Source: Apricaphanius iberus
Taxonomy: Eukaryota; Chordata; Actinopteri; Cyprinodontiformes; Aphaniidae
DNA: 64,000 bases
Assembly: GCA_028564705.1 (NCBI GenBank)
Contig: JAPXFQ010001946.1
Span: 248,001 to 312,000 of the forward strand
Reading direction: 5' to 3'
In this document: one piece after another, positions 11,748 through 22,807 of the stretch
How the letters are laid out: every line of letters begins with the position of its first letter
Numbering within the stretch: the stretch's first letter is position 1
Notes under the pieces: generated by a model
What the model was told of the DNA's origin: nothing
The model's input: only the letters and a program-made list of their open reading frames with translations
Database searches by the model: none
Made by a program: the position numbers and the translations under genes

Positions 11748-12178
11748 TTCCCAACTGTAAGAGAGAATGTAGCTCATACTGAAGTTTGTGTTTATATTTA
11801 AGTGTTAAATATGTTCATCCTAACGATTATCATATTATTGTCATTACTGAGAACATCACTTTATAATTCTCAAAATTCTTTCTTTTGATAAAAAAAAGTT
11901 CTTCCCCACAGAAACTCAGATGCCAGCATGTTGCAAAGCTGTAGAGATAAAAAAAGAAACACTGAAACAAAAAGTCTTGTGGTTGTAACTTGGCACCGTC
12001 GGTGATGCTCAAGAGTCCAGATTCCTGCAGTGTGACACTGAATGTTGTGATGTCGTTACCGTGTGTGTGTCCAGATTTTCAGTCCATCAAAAGGACGATA
12101 TGTGAAGATCTGCAGACAGCACAACAGCCACAGATCCACACTGAGAGCCACAGCAGTTTCCTCTGTCACTGTTTGTAA

Positions 12179-12186
12179 TATTTACA
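12179..12186 (-). promoter_or_regulatory. Pumilio-type UTR element (UGUAAAUA)
   Basis: The minus strand reads TGTAAATA within the presumed 3' UTR, an exact match to the UGUANAUA Pumilio consensus. One 8-mer match in 1.1 kb of AT-rich DNA can be chance. Confidence 0.3.
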
Positions 12187-12843
12187 GCAATGTACATTGA
12201 AAAAAAGGATCTGTTTAGCTGAAAAACTAAGATACAACTCCGGTGATTGGAAAAAGGTTGCATTTCTGCAAACGTCTTTTCAGTTTTCCGTTTCCGTTGA
12301 TTGGATTCAACTTGACTAAAAAATGTGATTCCTTCGGCCTCCCAACGCGACAAAGACAAAGTAAATCAAATAAAAAAGTTGAGGATAGATAGGATTACAC
12401 AGTATACTTAAGTAGGATTTACAAGAAGTTCTTCCCTATCCTCCCATGTAGTTTTTTTTCTTTTTCTGTTCCAACACAGCAAGAAAGTGTAATGCCACGC
12501 ACAAAATTGAACTCAAATACGTGAAGAGCTAAATAATTTCCCATGAAGTCATCACAACAATGTGGCGTAGTTTACATTCCATCCCCAGCAGCTAAAACTG
12601 AGTTGTCTTCCATTTTCGTTAGTCTATTCTTACATTTGATTGGTTTCACAAGGAGGGTGTCGGCGGCGGCAGAAGGGCAGGATCTAAAGCCTTGTACGGT
12701 TACGCAGTTGTAAAAAGGAAGAAGGGTGAGTCGTGCTGCAGCACAGCGAATTGTAGGCACAGGGGGTGGCTGTGAGGACGCAGGAGGTGAGGCGGTGAGT
12801 GGCATTGTGGATCATTGGGGATTTAAAGTTGAGAGCTTGGCTC

Positions 12844-13271
12844 TCACAGGTAGATCTCCCTCTTGGAGGTCTGGCCAGTTGGGGTGGTAGCGGAGTGGTA
12901 CTCCGCTGCCTGGCTCAGTGGTATCTCCTCCAGGCCACAGTCTTTACCAGATGTGTCTCCGATCCCGGGGTAGGCACTGCTGTAAGGGGTCATGAACCTC
13001 ATGCTTGCCACTTTAGAGCTGCTTCCACCAGCGCCACCACCCATCCCACGTTCCTCCGTCACCATGGGTTTCGGGCTGCCGTTGGCCATCAGGTGGTCCT
13101 GTCCATCCATTTCCTGGTAAGGCACGAAGGTGGAAAGCTTGGGGGCGTTCTTAGAAACCTTGCGGTTGGGGGAAGGCTGGCCGGGCATCCAGCAGGAGTC
13201 AGAGTGGCCAAACTCAGTGCACTCCCGTGTGCAGTTACCGGTCATTGCCACATCTGGAAGGGGCCTGAGGT
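12844..13271 (-). CDS. Delta-1 protocadherin (pcdh1/pcdh7 type), last coding exon
   Basis: This exon encodes the C-terminal 141 residues of the cytoplasmic tail of a delta-1 protocadherin, a single-pass homophilic adhesion protein. Residues 1-29 carry RPLPDVAMTG, then CTREC (13-17) and GHSDSCWMP (21-29), the CM2 block of delta protocadherins. KLSTFVPYQ follows at about 44-52, then a Gly/Ser-rich linker, LEEIPLSQ, and a C-terminus KREIYL. The last three residues (I-Y-L) would fit a class II PDZ ligand, which is inference. The exon opens after a pyrimidine-rich tract and CAG (acceptor AG at 13273-13272), so its first codon is split, with one base in the previous exon. Ectodomain, transmembrane part, CM1 and RRVTF (CM3) would be in earlier exons, which are not in this window. 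The C-terminus matches what I remember of PCDH1, but a very long intron would suit pcdh7, so no symbol is given. Confidence 0.93.
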
Positions 13272-13300
13272 CTGCAGTAAGATACAAAACACAGAAAAAA
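13272..13300 (-). other. Splice acceptor of the protocadherin last exon
   Basis: The minus strand reads ctgtgttttgtatcttactgcag directly before the exon: a T-rich tract and CAG, with AG at 13273-13272. The conserved protein similarity starts exactly after it (DLRPLPDV), which fixes the boundary. Confidence 0.85.
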
Positions 13301-13394
13301 GGATAAGGATTATCTACCTAGAAAAATCAGCAAACACTTTTTTTTTTAAGTGAGATGGAGATGAAGTTGATGTGTATACAATGGACAAAAAAAA

Positions 13395-13515
13395 TGCATT
13401 GCAACAGTATTAGTATTGCATAGACTTTTCACATTTTGACACATTAAAAACCTAAATTGCTGTGTAGTCTTCAACATTTATGTGACAGATCAAGACAAAG
13501 GCTACATACAACAAC
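13395..13515. mobile_element. Tc1 family A terminal fragment
   Basis: The words 'acttttcacattttgacaca' and 'tttatgtgacagatcaagac' occur in the order and spacing of the terminal 100 bp of Tc1 family A (cttttcacattttgtcaca ... tttatgtgatagaccaaca). No coding part follows, because a LINE tail begins at about 13525. Confidence 0.55.
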
Positions 13516-13524
13516 TCATCAGTA

Positions 13525-13851
13525 CTCGTCAGCTTATATGCTTCCCTTATTTGGAAAAAACTTCCTGAGTTTTACAAAGCTGCTGAAACGCTGAGCTGCT
13601 TTAAATCAAATCTAAAAACTCATCTGTTTAGAGTTGCCTTTAAATAAGCAATTAATCTAATTTATTTTTAAAAGTCACACCTTTCTTGTCATGCTTGATT
13701 ATGTATCATATTTCTGTTGTATTTTGTGCTAATGTTGTATTTCATGCTTTTATTCTTTTATCCTGCCTTGTTTGTTTCTAATCATGTAAATCATCTTAAA
13801 TTAACCTGTTGTTGAAAGTGTGCTATACAAATACAATTGTCTTGCCTTGCC
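13525..13851 (+). mobile_element. L2-like non-LTR retrotransposon 3' end
   Basis: The start translates loosely as the C-terminal RT block of fish L2-like elements (family: W..LP..I.....SFK..LKTHLF..AF); here 'tttaaatcaaatctaaaaac' then 'catctgtttagag' keep its nucleotide form. It ends with 'gtgctatacaaatacaa' and a ttgccttgcc tail, a typical 3' microsatellite end of such elements. It is 5'-truncated, as expected from target-primed reverse transcription. Confidence 0.65.
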
Positions 13852-13854
13852 ACC

Positions 13855-14215
13855 TAAACTGCACAGCAAGCATGCCCATTCGGGCCCACCATGGGCTTTA
13901 GTGGGCTGTATATGGGGTAGTGAGGGCAGGACTGACCAACAACCACCCCAGAGTTCCCACAAAGATCTTGTGTAGGGATTCATCAATGGAGTCTGTACAT
14001 TTTTTCTCATGTTGGCTCATTTTAAAATCAGTGCAGGGCAACCCACAGATGGATGCATAAATCCATCCCATCCAAGGCCCTTGTGGGGTGCCCAGTGCCA
14101 GCCCAATGGATGATCGTACTTTTGCTTTAACTGTGTTTATTGCCATGGGCAAATCCTAAGTAGCCCGAAGAATACCCAGAGTGGCCCTTTGGTTGTCATG
14201 CTATATGGGGAATCC
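13855..14215. repeat. GGGCCCA-rich interspersed repeat, class unknown
   Basis: It has recurrent words such as 'gcccaccatgggcttta', 'gtgggctg', 'gcagggcaacccacagatgg' and 'ggcccttgtggggtgccc'. These resemble an uncharacterised interspersed repeat seen widely in fish. ORFs on the minus strand (13801-14152) are repeat translations. Confidence 0.4.
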
Positions 14216-14596
14216 AGCAATTTAGGTCTGGTTCAACTGCAGGATTTTTAGGCTGATTTTTCCCCGATTCTCCACAATCACCGGGATACCTCTCTGATAA
14301 TCCTAACAGATATTCCAACCGTGTGTGGTATGTTCAGAGTGTCCGGTCTGCTCTAAAGGACGTTGGGACCGTTAAGGTAAAAAATCAGGGATATTCAAAA
14401 TGTATCTGTTTAAAGCATTTGTTTCACTATTAAATAAACAGATAATAGAATGAGAAAAAACATTATAACTCTAAAGACATTGATCCTTACTGGGAACACT
14501 TTTATTGGGTGAATGATTTATTGATTGGAATATTAGCAAAAGGGAGATCTAAAGTCAGCCAGTTGATTAAATTTTAAAATCTGCTCGACATGATTG
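14216..14596. other. Unclassified, moderately GC-rich then AT-rich
   Basis: 14240-14390 is complex sequence (ccgattctccacaatcaccg, ggacgttgggaccgttaag) without a recognisable frame. It may belong to the preceding repeat or be another element. The rest is AT-rich. Confidence 0.35.
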
Positions 14597-14625
14597 AAAA
14601 AAAAAAAAAAAAAAAAAAAAAAAAA
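14597..14625. repeat. 29-bp poly(A) tract
   Basis: An uninterrupted run of A. I see no retro-element body to its left and no flanking duplication. Confidence 0.95.
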
Positions 14626-15970
14626 CAGTTGCTGTGCAGTGAAATAGGATGTTTGGGCAATTAGAAGGCACATTGTTCAATCAACTGAAGAAACAATTCC
14701 TGGATCGTAGGCTAAAATTGGCCAACTCTCAGTATTTATTTTATACCGATGTGTCTGAGACTCAGAAAATGTGCTCTATGGAAACGTCTTGATCTCCGGA
14801 TTTAAGTTTTACATGATTTCTACCTTTTTTCCCCTTGTTATTGTGTGCAACGATTCAGGGTGGTGCTGTGCAACTTATATCTAATGCAGCAGAGTATTCC
14901 TTCTGATGCAACTTAAAATTAATTGTAAATAGCAATTTACAGAAAACAGATACAACTTCCTGGTTATAAATTATGTTCTTTTAGGTGCTGCATAAAAAGA
15001 GCCAATAAAAGTTTGTTGCTTGTTTCTTTATAAAAAATATTGTAATAACAACTTCAACAAGACTGATGCGGGTAAGAGCGCTGATGAAAACATTATCCTT
15101 TCATTTACACTTAGGCCTTACAGTTTGAAGGAAATCAATTAAATTCATGGTTATATTTTATGTCACAAATAATTCACAAAGAGTCACGAATGTCGTTTAA
15201 TTAGTCTCTGAAAGATGGAGACTTCATGAAACTGGGTGCTGAGCGTGAAACAGGATCAGCTGTCTTTAGGAAGGCAAACAACCTCAGGTTCATTAAAGTG
15301 TTAATGTTTCTCAGGATATAATTAAAGCAAAAACAACAAAACAAATGCAGATTATGATTTGAATGTGCTGCATTTTTTAACTCTTAATTTCCCATTCAGT
15401 TTTAAAGTTGTTTATACTCGTTTCTTGCTTTGGGGGTCCCTTAAGCAGACAGAAAGTGACAGGCAGGGCTAAGTTTGCATAAAAAAAAAATCACAGCTCA
15501 GAACAGAAAAAGGTCAGAGATGGAAGTAGAAATATCAATGCGTATGCAGAGGATAACCTTTCTTCAGTGCATGACATTAGATCATTCTTTGATAATGCAG
15601 GCTAGAGGCTTGCATAGTGTGGGAGGTGGAGAGGGGGTGGCTGTCCGCTTGGGGAATGGTGCTGATTTCTGAAAACTCCCTGTGTTTCATGCATAATTGA
15701 CATACTTTGCCTATATTTTGCAAAAGGAGCTACAGTCGGCTTTTCTGTCGATTTGCCAGTTGACGCGTCCCTTTTAATCCAGGGAGAGTGCTGAGTGGCC
15801 GTCACTCCCCTTGCTACATTCTCATGGCTGCCGCTGGCTCGGATTTGGGCTTTTAAGCACTTCCAATGCAAAAGCTAGTTGCTCGAAAAAACTGTTTAGT
15901 CATGTGCGAACCACTGCTGAGTTCAGAGCGCCAGCTTAATAAGTACTCAGCCTCTGAATGTTGTGTCAGC
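14626..15970. other. Intronic DNA, nothing recognised
   Basis: No mobile-element signature. 15180-15300 is fairly complex, repeat-free sequence and could include a conserved non-coding element, but this cannot be judged from one sequence. Confidence 0.4.
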
Positions 15971-15971
15971 T

Positions 15972-16020
15972 CGAGTCACATGAAACACGTGCTTTCACAA
16001 ACGTGAAAGCACGTGACTCG
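15972..16020. repeat. Inverted repeat with two E-boxes
   Basis: CACGTGCTTTCAC (15986-15998), a 4-nt loop, then the exact reverse complement GTGAAAGCACGTG (16003-16015). An outer 5-bp pair (cgagt/actcg at 15972-15976 and 16016-16020) extends the stem past a 9-nt bulge on the left. Each arm holds a CACGTG E-box. Confidence 0.85.
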
Positions 16021-16315
16021 GCAACAGGCGGGTTCAGCTGGACCACTCTGTGGGAAGACTTCGGTTTGTATCTTTTGGAGCTCCCTTGCTGGCTGGCTTG
16101 TGCTTCTTTACCACCTTTTCTTATGTTGGACGCAGCTCCTTAATCAGCACATGCTATTAATCTTGCTCTCAAATACATCCAGCTCTTGTCTTTCTATTAA
16201 TTTCTAGATTAATGTTTCAACATTGCATTAGCAAAGAAACAATCATGGTTAGATTTGTCATATCATATATTGCAAAAAGGGCAACATATAAATACACAGA
16301 ACACCTCAAACTCTC

Positions 16316-16435
16316 AAGGGGGGGATGTATAGGTCTAGCTCTATTTGTTTCCCTGCTAGGACTGTTACCCCTGTGACCCAATCTTGATTGGTGGAAAACA
16401 ACAGATGGACCTTTCAGAGAAGTGAAGATTGCCTA
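16316..16435 (+). repeat. Possible RTE-like LINE tail
   Basis: 'ggggatgtataggtctagct' followed by 'gctaggactgttacccctgt' and 'gacccaatcttgattggtgg' resembles the end block of fish RTE-type elements (gctgctgcccccgcgaccc...ggataagcgg). It is heavily decayed. Confidence 0.35.
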
Positions 16436-19400
16436 CTACACAATGTAGTTTTCAACAAAGCTGTCAGAAGAAATCGTACAATGATCAAGCAGAAGGGGCA
16501 AATACAGGCTGAGCAATAAACGTTTACTCTAAATTCACTGGTTACATAAATAAATAAATATATAGTGGCAAACAAAGACATGGGGATTTAAAGCTGATAC
16601 TGTATGTTCTCTTAATTAGATCTTATCTAAAATATGATCTTTTATGCAAGCTCTTTAGAATCCAACTTACACTAACCTTCTGACTTTGTATATGTGCCAT
16701 ATATATTCTCCACTAACCAAAGTGAAATAAAAAAAGGAATAAATAAAATATTCAGAAACAAATGTGCCTTTGATCCTGCAACACAGCGATGTGTTGATTT
16801 AATCTAAGACTAGTCCGATAGTGGTCGTGTATGTCTTAATTAAACACAAGAACTAACTGATCATGGCCTTAGATAAATATGATTGTAATACCTGATAGAG
16901 GGCGAGAGTTTGGACAGTGTGGGCTGGAGTCACAATGAGAGATCAATACAGGCCCTTCTGTAGCTTTGCTTGGACATTCCTGCATCAGCTGCAGTAGATT
17001 GTAGGTAAACTGATTAGACACTGCAGACTTAACCGTTATCAGCTTATTACCGTGCCTTTATCCCCTCTGAATTAAATACAGAACTTCATTTAATGGGCTT
17101 GAACTACTTTAAAGTGTGTTATCCTGCCTTTGTAGAGTGGCAGCTGTTAATTTTCTTACACTAAGAGACACCGAGGAATTCCCATCAACTGCATGTTAAA
17201 TATGGAAGTAAGCCACAGTGTGAAAAGCCTTCATTGAAATAGCCAAAGAGGAATTTTAGTACGGCACAGAAATCAAAGATAGCCTTATTTTACATGTGAG
17301 AGGGAACTTGGGATTTTGGAGATTATCTTTGCCCCTCACCAAAGCTAAATGTTCAGCATATAACTGTGCTCCTCCGAGAATGTGACGCCTTTTATATTTG
17401 TGGTCTCATTTCCTCACTTTCAAATATATTTTCTTTTTGGGTGTGCAACCACTGAAGCTCTGAAAGTAGTGAAATTATCTCAAGGTTCTTCCTGCCAACA
17501 AACTAGTGCTGGGCGTTTCAGATTAATGCCTGGCAAATATTAAGTCTCTATTTGTGCTGTTCATTATACATAAATATAAAGTAGAGGGACCTCACAGCTG
17601 TCTGCGAGATTATGTGACATCAGGAACAAAATGTAGGTCTCGGTTACGTTTTTAACAGCTCAGAATTTTGCCAAACAATTTTGTTTGCTCACAAAAAGAC
17701 AAATCATCTGTAATTAACAAGCAGGCACTACATTTTTAACATATGGTCCAACTGTTCTGAAGCAACGAGTCTACATGTCTGTGAATTTTGGGACACCCAC
17801 AACATGCAGCATACTTGTCATCTGACTTCTTGTTGGTTCCTTAAAGTGGTACTGTATATCAAAAGAGTTAATTAATGCATACAAATGTCCAACTAAGCTA
17901 ATTTACCAACCACTTTCCAATCAGTCTAACAGATAATGCTGTGGTGTTGCTACGTTATTTTGGAAAATCCATTTCTCAATTCTTTAACCCGTCAACTTCG
18001 ATTTATCTGTGGTTGGGTCATGAAAACAAAAAGGTCCTAATGGAATCCTATAAATACCTCTAACACCCCAGATTATTTCTGATTTTGTTGTTTTTTCACA
18101 ATCTGTGTGTGCCATCATGATGTGCCACTATCATGTGTAAGGGTTGAAATACCATCATCACTGTGTAAAAAAGCCCTTTTCTGTTTTTCTTTTCCTCCAT
18201 CTTGCCATCTTTTGAGAACAAAATATCAATGCCAGGGTACAATCCACCTTTTTCCTAATGGATTGCAGCCAAATTATAAAACTGTGTGCAAGTAAATAAA
18301 AAAAATACATATATTTCTCACTGCTTATCTCAACTTACATGAAATGCTCACATGCCCTGATTATGTTCCCTTTATCGGCACTACACTTTCATCCTCATTA
18401 TTGCCCATGATTACACCACACACTGGCATAATCTGTCTGACAGAGTCAGGAAATATCTAAACTATGGGTTTTATGTTTGTGCTCTTGCTCTAAAATCTGA
18501 AAAGCCAACAAACCTTCCATTTGGACCCTGAGGATGAAAAGTCTGTGCATGTTCACGTCAGTATTTAGCAACATGTTCAGTCATTGGTCATGTGGGCCCC
18601 TAGTGTATTCTGATAACCTTCCCAAAAAAATCTGCAAAGAGAAACCACGTTCTGGATTTTTTTGAAAAGTGAATGTGTTTATAAGTCCTCATTGAAAGGA
18701 TTCATCAACCTCCTAGAGCTGTTTTGGCTACAGGGAAGACTGGAGATCAGAATGATGTTGCTCTACACTGTACACACTTTGGTTTGTAGGAGTGATGATG
18801 ACAACCAAATTAACAATCCAGACTCTCCAGGGCAACAAACATGACAAAACACTTATCATCTTAAAAAGTTCCCCTGAAGCAGCAGCAATGCTACTCCAGC
18901 CAGGGCCTTCAGCTTTCTTCTCTATAATATGAGAAGTTTGAAAAGTTCCGGGGTAACCCCCTGGAGGAGAACACGTGCTACTATGTTGCCTTTTCTCTAC
19001 CCTTAGTGAAACTTGAAAGTGATGCTTTCACAGGGCCAAAATGCCAAATTCCAGGTTACCATGTTTAGTAAGGCCATTTTAATACGAAATAGCCCTTTTG
19101 ACTTTTTTTTTTCTTTTTTTTACCCACCTTATCTATACTGCTGAGCTACATTTAACCTCAGGGAGTCTCATTCACCCTGTTGGCCTCTCTCTCTCTATGC
19201 AAAATACACTCCAATACCTTGGCCACCATTTTCTGGTCAAACTAATTAGATTTCAGAGTCCCCGTTTGGGAAGATGTCAGTGGTATGAAATGGAAATAAT
19301 TTCCAGATGAGTATCTGACATTTTACGCTGTCGACTAGAGTAAAGAGCCAAGGCGGATTGGCTCTCTCATCCTTCTCCTCATCCTCCTCCTCTTTTCCGC

Positions 19401-19590
19401 TCCATCACTTCATTCGCAGAGATATGCTAAATCCTCAAGCTTTCCTTCTCGCTGCTCAATCCGTGGTGATAAATGGAAGTAAATGTACACAAAAGAGAGT
19501 CTCTCTTCTCTCCGCTTCTGCTTGAAGTGTTAATGTGTTTAATTACTTTGAAGCTGGGTTTTCTGCATGTACGTGTATGTGTGTGTGTCC
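16436..19590. other. Intronic DNA, nothing firm
   Basis: No exon or transposon recognised over about 3.1 kb. Some parts (16860-17400, 18880-19030) are complex and repeat-free and are possible conserved non-coding elements. The ORFs here are short and opened by chance. Confidence 0.4.
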
Positions 19591-19622
<32 letters not shown>

Positions 19623-19630
19623 GAGAGAGC

Positions 19631-19656
<26 letters not shown>
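19591..19656. repeat. (GA)n microsatellite
   Basis: About 66 bp of GA units with a few C interruptions, preceded by a short (TG)n. The Arg/Glu-rich ORFs crossing it are artefacts. Confidence 0.95.
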
Positions 19657-19664
<8 letters not shown>

Positions 19665-20740
19665 GTCTGTGTTGCACCAATTCTACAGGAAAACCTTCAA
19701 TTAAAGCCTTTTCTCTGTCTATGACAATGGCTTCAATTTATCTTACATGAACAATAGAGGACTGAGAGGAGGTGTAGCTCTTCTGAACGCTGAAAGACGT
19801 GCCAGAGAAAGACGCACTACAGCTTCTTCTGCTGCAATCAGTGCCCACACACCTTTGCTTTTAGAAGAAGTTCCGTGGCTTAGACTCATTTACTGAGGGC
19901 TACAACTATGATGTTCATGCAAAACTAAACATACATTCCGTGCAGTTTGGATTACTGATGTGCAAATCCAGTTGAACACACTGTATATTTTAGCCATACA
20001 ATTTATGCAACTAAAATATATTTGATATTTAACCCGGCATCATGTGCAAGACATGATTGTCACTAACCATATTGTTTAACAAGTCATAAAATAAGCTGTC
20101 TAGCTAGACATTTTTTTTTCTTCCACGACATAATTATTACAGTAAGAGTCTGTTTTAACCTCCAAAACATATTAATAATAAAATATTTGTGAGCTGGCAT
20201 TTCTCATTACTAGATTTCAGTTCAGTTGAGCATGATACATTGGCTTTTATCTGGCAAGCAGAGTTCATTGCTTGTTTGGACAATTTGATTTTTGTATTTA
20301 TTCTTTACTTTGTTTTATATTTATTGCTAAGTTAACACTCTGGGATTTGTATTTTATAGCTTGAACAGCACTTCATTTTACTTAAAAAATGCAAGAGCGT
20401 GCAAATCTTAGACTTAAACAAAATAATACTGCTTTACTTTCTTAGGCCAGATTAACATTATGTTCCATTTGCCTCATACCATGGAATGGCAAGTTGCTAT
20501 CTGGTCAAGTTGCAACTCAAAAAACAGCAAAATATGCTAATTTTTGTGCTAAGTGTTCTGGCTCATTATGTTTAATGTAAAATGATAACAGCTTTATAAC
20601 TGAAGCAACCTGTACATCAACTTAAGCTGTACATAGCTATGCAAGTTATAGATTTATTATTTTTTATTAAAATATCAATGGACCAAAATACAAAAAAAGT
20701 ATTTGTTATAATTTATTTGGGGCAATTTGGGGTTCAATGT
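19657..20740. other. Intronic DNA, nothing recognised
   Basis: AT-rich, without recognisable element ends or coding blocks. Confidence 0.45.
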
Positions 20741-20935
20741 TATAATAGTTTCCTTCCAATAGGTTGTAGGTTTTATTTTTCTCCTGTCCCTTGCTGGTGT
20801 GCCTCTGGGCAAGGAACATATCCTAACAATCTTCATCAGTGTTCAAATGTGTATTCGTTTGCAAGCAAATGGATGAATGTGTCTTTAGTGTAAATTACTG
20901 AGTGGTCAGTATGACTGGAAAAGCACTAAGTACAT
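20741..20935 (+). repeat. Decayed tRNA-derived SINE
   Basis: 'ggttgtaggttttatttttc' is where the family has a B-box-like ggttcgattcc. It is followed by 'gtgcctctgggcaaggaaca' (family: tgtccttgggcaagacact), 'aaatggatgaatgtg', and 'gagtggtcagtatgactgga' with 'aaaagcacta' (family: gagtggtc..agactagaaaagcgctata). The order fits a teleost SINE of a different subfamily from the copy at 7029. Confidence 0.6.
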
Positions 20936-21812
20936 CAAGTGTGAGCATTGAAAGTCATCTAACATCTAACTTCACGCTATGTAATAAAGAGGACATAAAA
21001 TGTTGCATTCATTAATAGATATAACATGAGACTAAAACAACGAAAAATACACCAGAAGTCGATCTGTTTCCCAAGCAACAATGTCAAGGCCAATTTGTGA
21101 CTACGGAACACCTCCAGAGCTACCTCAAGCACTGCCAACAGAGCGCTTGCATAGGTAGCATGAGATTGTGTGACACTATTGTTGATCAATGCTAAGTAAA
21201 ATTCCTCATGTTATAAACCCAGTGTTTCTCTAGATCACTCTATGTGTGCTTTGGTATCTGATACCTGAAAAGTCAATATAGTAGCATTTTTTTCTTACAG
21301 TCGCCTCCGTTAATATACACAAATACGCACAGTAGAGAGTTCAGAGGAGCAGACGAGACAGAGTGATTGTTTTTTCTGTTCAAACCATGTAGACTCATTG
21401 GATGGCTAACATTAGACTTGATAATTTCCCTCTTGGCAGAAAAAGTATGGTTAGGTGCCAGATATAGACTTTCAATTTGTAAAGGCATAAAGAGTCCTAG
21501 GAAGTCATAAAAAAGAATTTTAGTAAAATCCCTGTACCTGTTTTGTTCCTGTCTTATATTATTTCCACTGACAGTTCATCATCACCTTGAATAAATATCT
21601 GGACTAGGAGAGATTGAACTATAATCCCAGCAGGGCATCATTATATTCAAATTATATTGCTCTTCTAAGACATTACTCATGATACACAGCAGATACTTTT
21701 CATAAAAAAACAAGTATGAAGCTCTTTTTGGAGTTTGTGTGTGGCTTTTGATGTAAGAGACAGACTGCTGTAAATCCAAATCTGTATTCAGTGTCACACA
21801 TACTGGCTCAGT
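20936..21812. other. Intronic DNA, nothing recognised
   Basis: Several short minus-strand ORFs, none with a recognisable domain. Confidence 0.4.
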
Positions 21813-22228
21813 TCACTGATGCTTGAACAACACACCAGCTCCTGTCTTTGGTGTTCTTTACCCCAGCAGGTCTATGTGATCCTGGCGTATCAGTGTGTTC
21901 TGTACTCAATGTTCCCATAAAGATTTTACAATCATCAGAATAAAAAGCTTTCCTAGAACCATCTCCCAACCTCACCTCAAAATGCTGTGATATTAGCAGC
22001 AACATGAAAAGCGTCACATAAACCTCCCCAGGATGATGTGTTTCTATCTCTTACAAATGGACACATTAGGTGACACTTTGACAGTAACAGAAATGTTTCT
22101 TTCAGTGTCATTGCCATGAAATTCAATGCAGAGGCGTGTAATCCCCGAATCGTCATGCAGCATTGTTGGCAGGGCATAGGCAGCTGAAACTGGACTAGCT
22201 ATCCCCAGTATACAATTATAAATCCAGG
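21813..22228 (-). pseudogene. Coding-like fragment of unknown gene, possible macroglobulin-type exon
   Basis: On the minus strand a T-rich tract and TAG (22230-22229) are followed by an open frame with a hydrophobic start (WIYNCILGIASPVSA). Then come YALPTMLHDDSG, LCIEFHGNDTE and NISVTVKVSPNVS, with several N-x-S/T sequons. The frame stops after CKR (about 22046). A second frame continues (FHVAANITAF) and reaches GAG|GTGAGG, a strong donor-like site. A further open stretch runs to about 21813. The pattern vaguely recalls the first macroglobulin domain of A2M-like secreted proteins, but this is weak. It could be a decayed exon, a retro-fragment or chance. Confidence 0.25.
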
Positions 22229-22787
22229 CTAAAAACAAAAATATGCTCTGATTTTATTAAATGTTGGTTTGTGTTTGTTTAATTAGACTAAAGTCCATGA
22301 GTAAATTTGAATTCACAATGTCATGTGGTGGATTGTGGGTGTTAGTTTTATCACTTATCTGCTTTAAATATAATATGAATGACCTCTGGTAATGTCAGTG
22401 CAAGTTTTTTTTGGTTGCTAATTGCATCTTTATCAGATATATTGGGACTCTGTTGAGTAAAAAAGCTCTCTAATCGCTGATCACTCAAAACTCACAATTA
22501 TTCGAGATTTAACAGTGGCAAGCGTTGAGAACCGTCAGGGTATTTAACTAGGGCCTCATTTCGACCAGAATAAATAAGTAAATAAATAAAGTGAGTAAAA
22601 TGTTTAAAAATGTGGTATTCTGTACAATAAGCCATGTTGTACAACTAGTATTTCAAAACCAAGTACTTCAGTCTATTTCTATTGATAGTCAGGAATATTA
22701 GAATTAAGGAGAAATCTGGGACATTTTTTTAATAATAATATGTAAACAATATGTATTTTATATGTATATAAATTACATATTAGAGTT

Positions 22788-22807
22788 TATATATATATAT
22801 ATATATA
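22788..22807. repeat. (TA)n microsatellite
   Basis: A short TA tract in an AT-rich area. An AAAT-rich stretch follows at 22868-22922. Confidence 0.9.

Larger units (their letters stand above)
11720..12843 (-). other. Probable 3' UTR of the delta-1 protocadherin
   Basis: This DNA directly follows the protocadherin stop codon (12844-12846) and runs about 1.1 kb to the first good poly(A) signal. It is free of recognisable repeats and is less AT-rich near the stop. A Pumilio-type word lies in the middle. The end is inferred from the AATAAA at 11747-11742 and is approximate; longer forms are possible. The minus-strand ORFs inside it are not supported as coding. Confidence 0.6.

Noticed and set aside
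12799..13353. 184-codon plus-strand ORF
   Set aside because: It is the antisense shadow of the protocadherin exon, whose minus-strand frame carries the conserved motifs.
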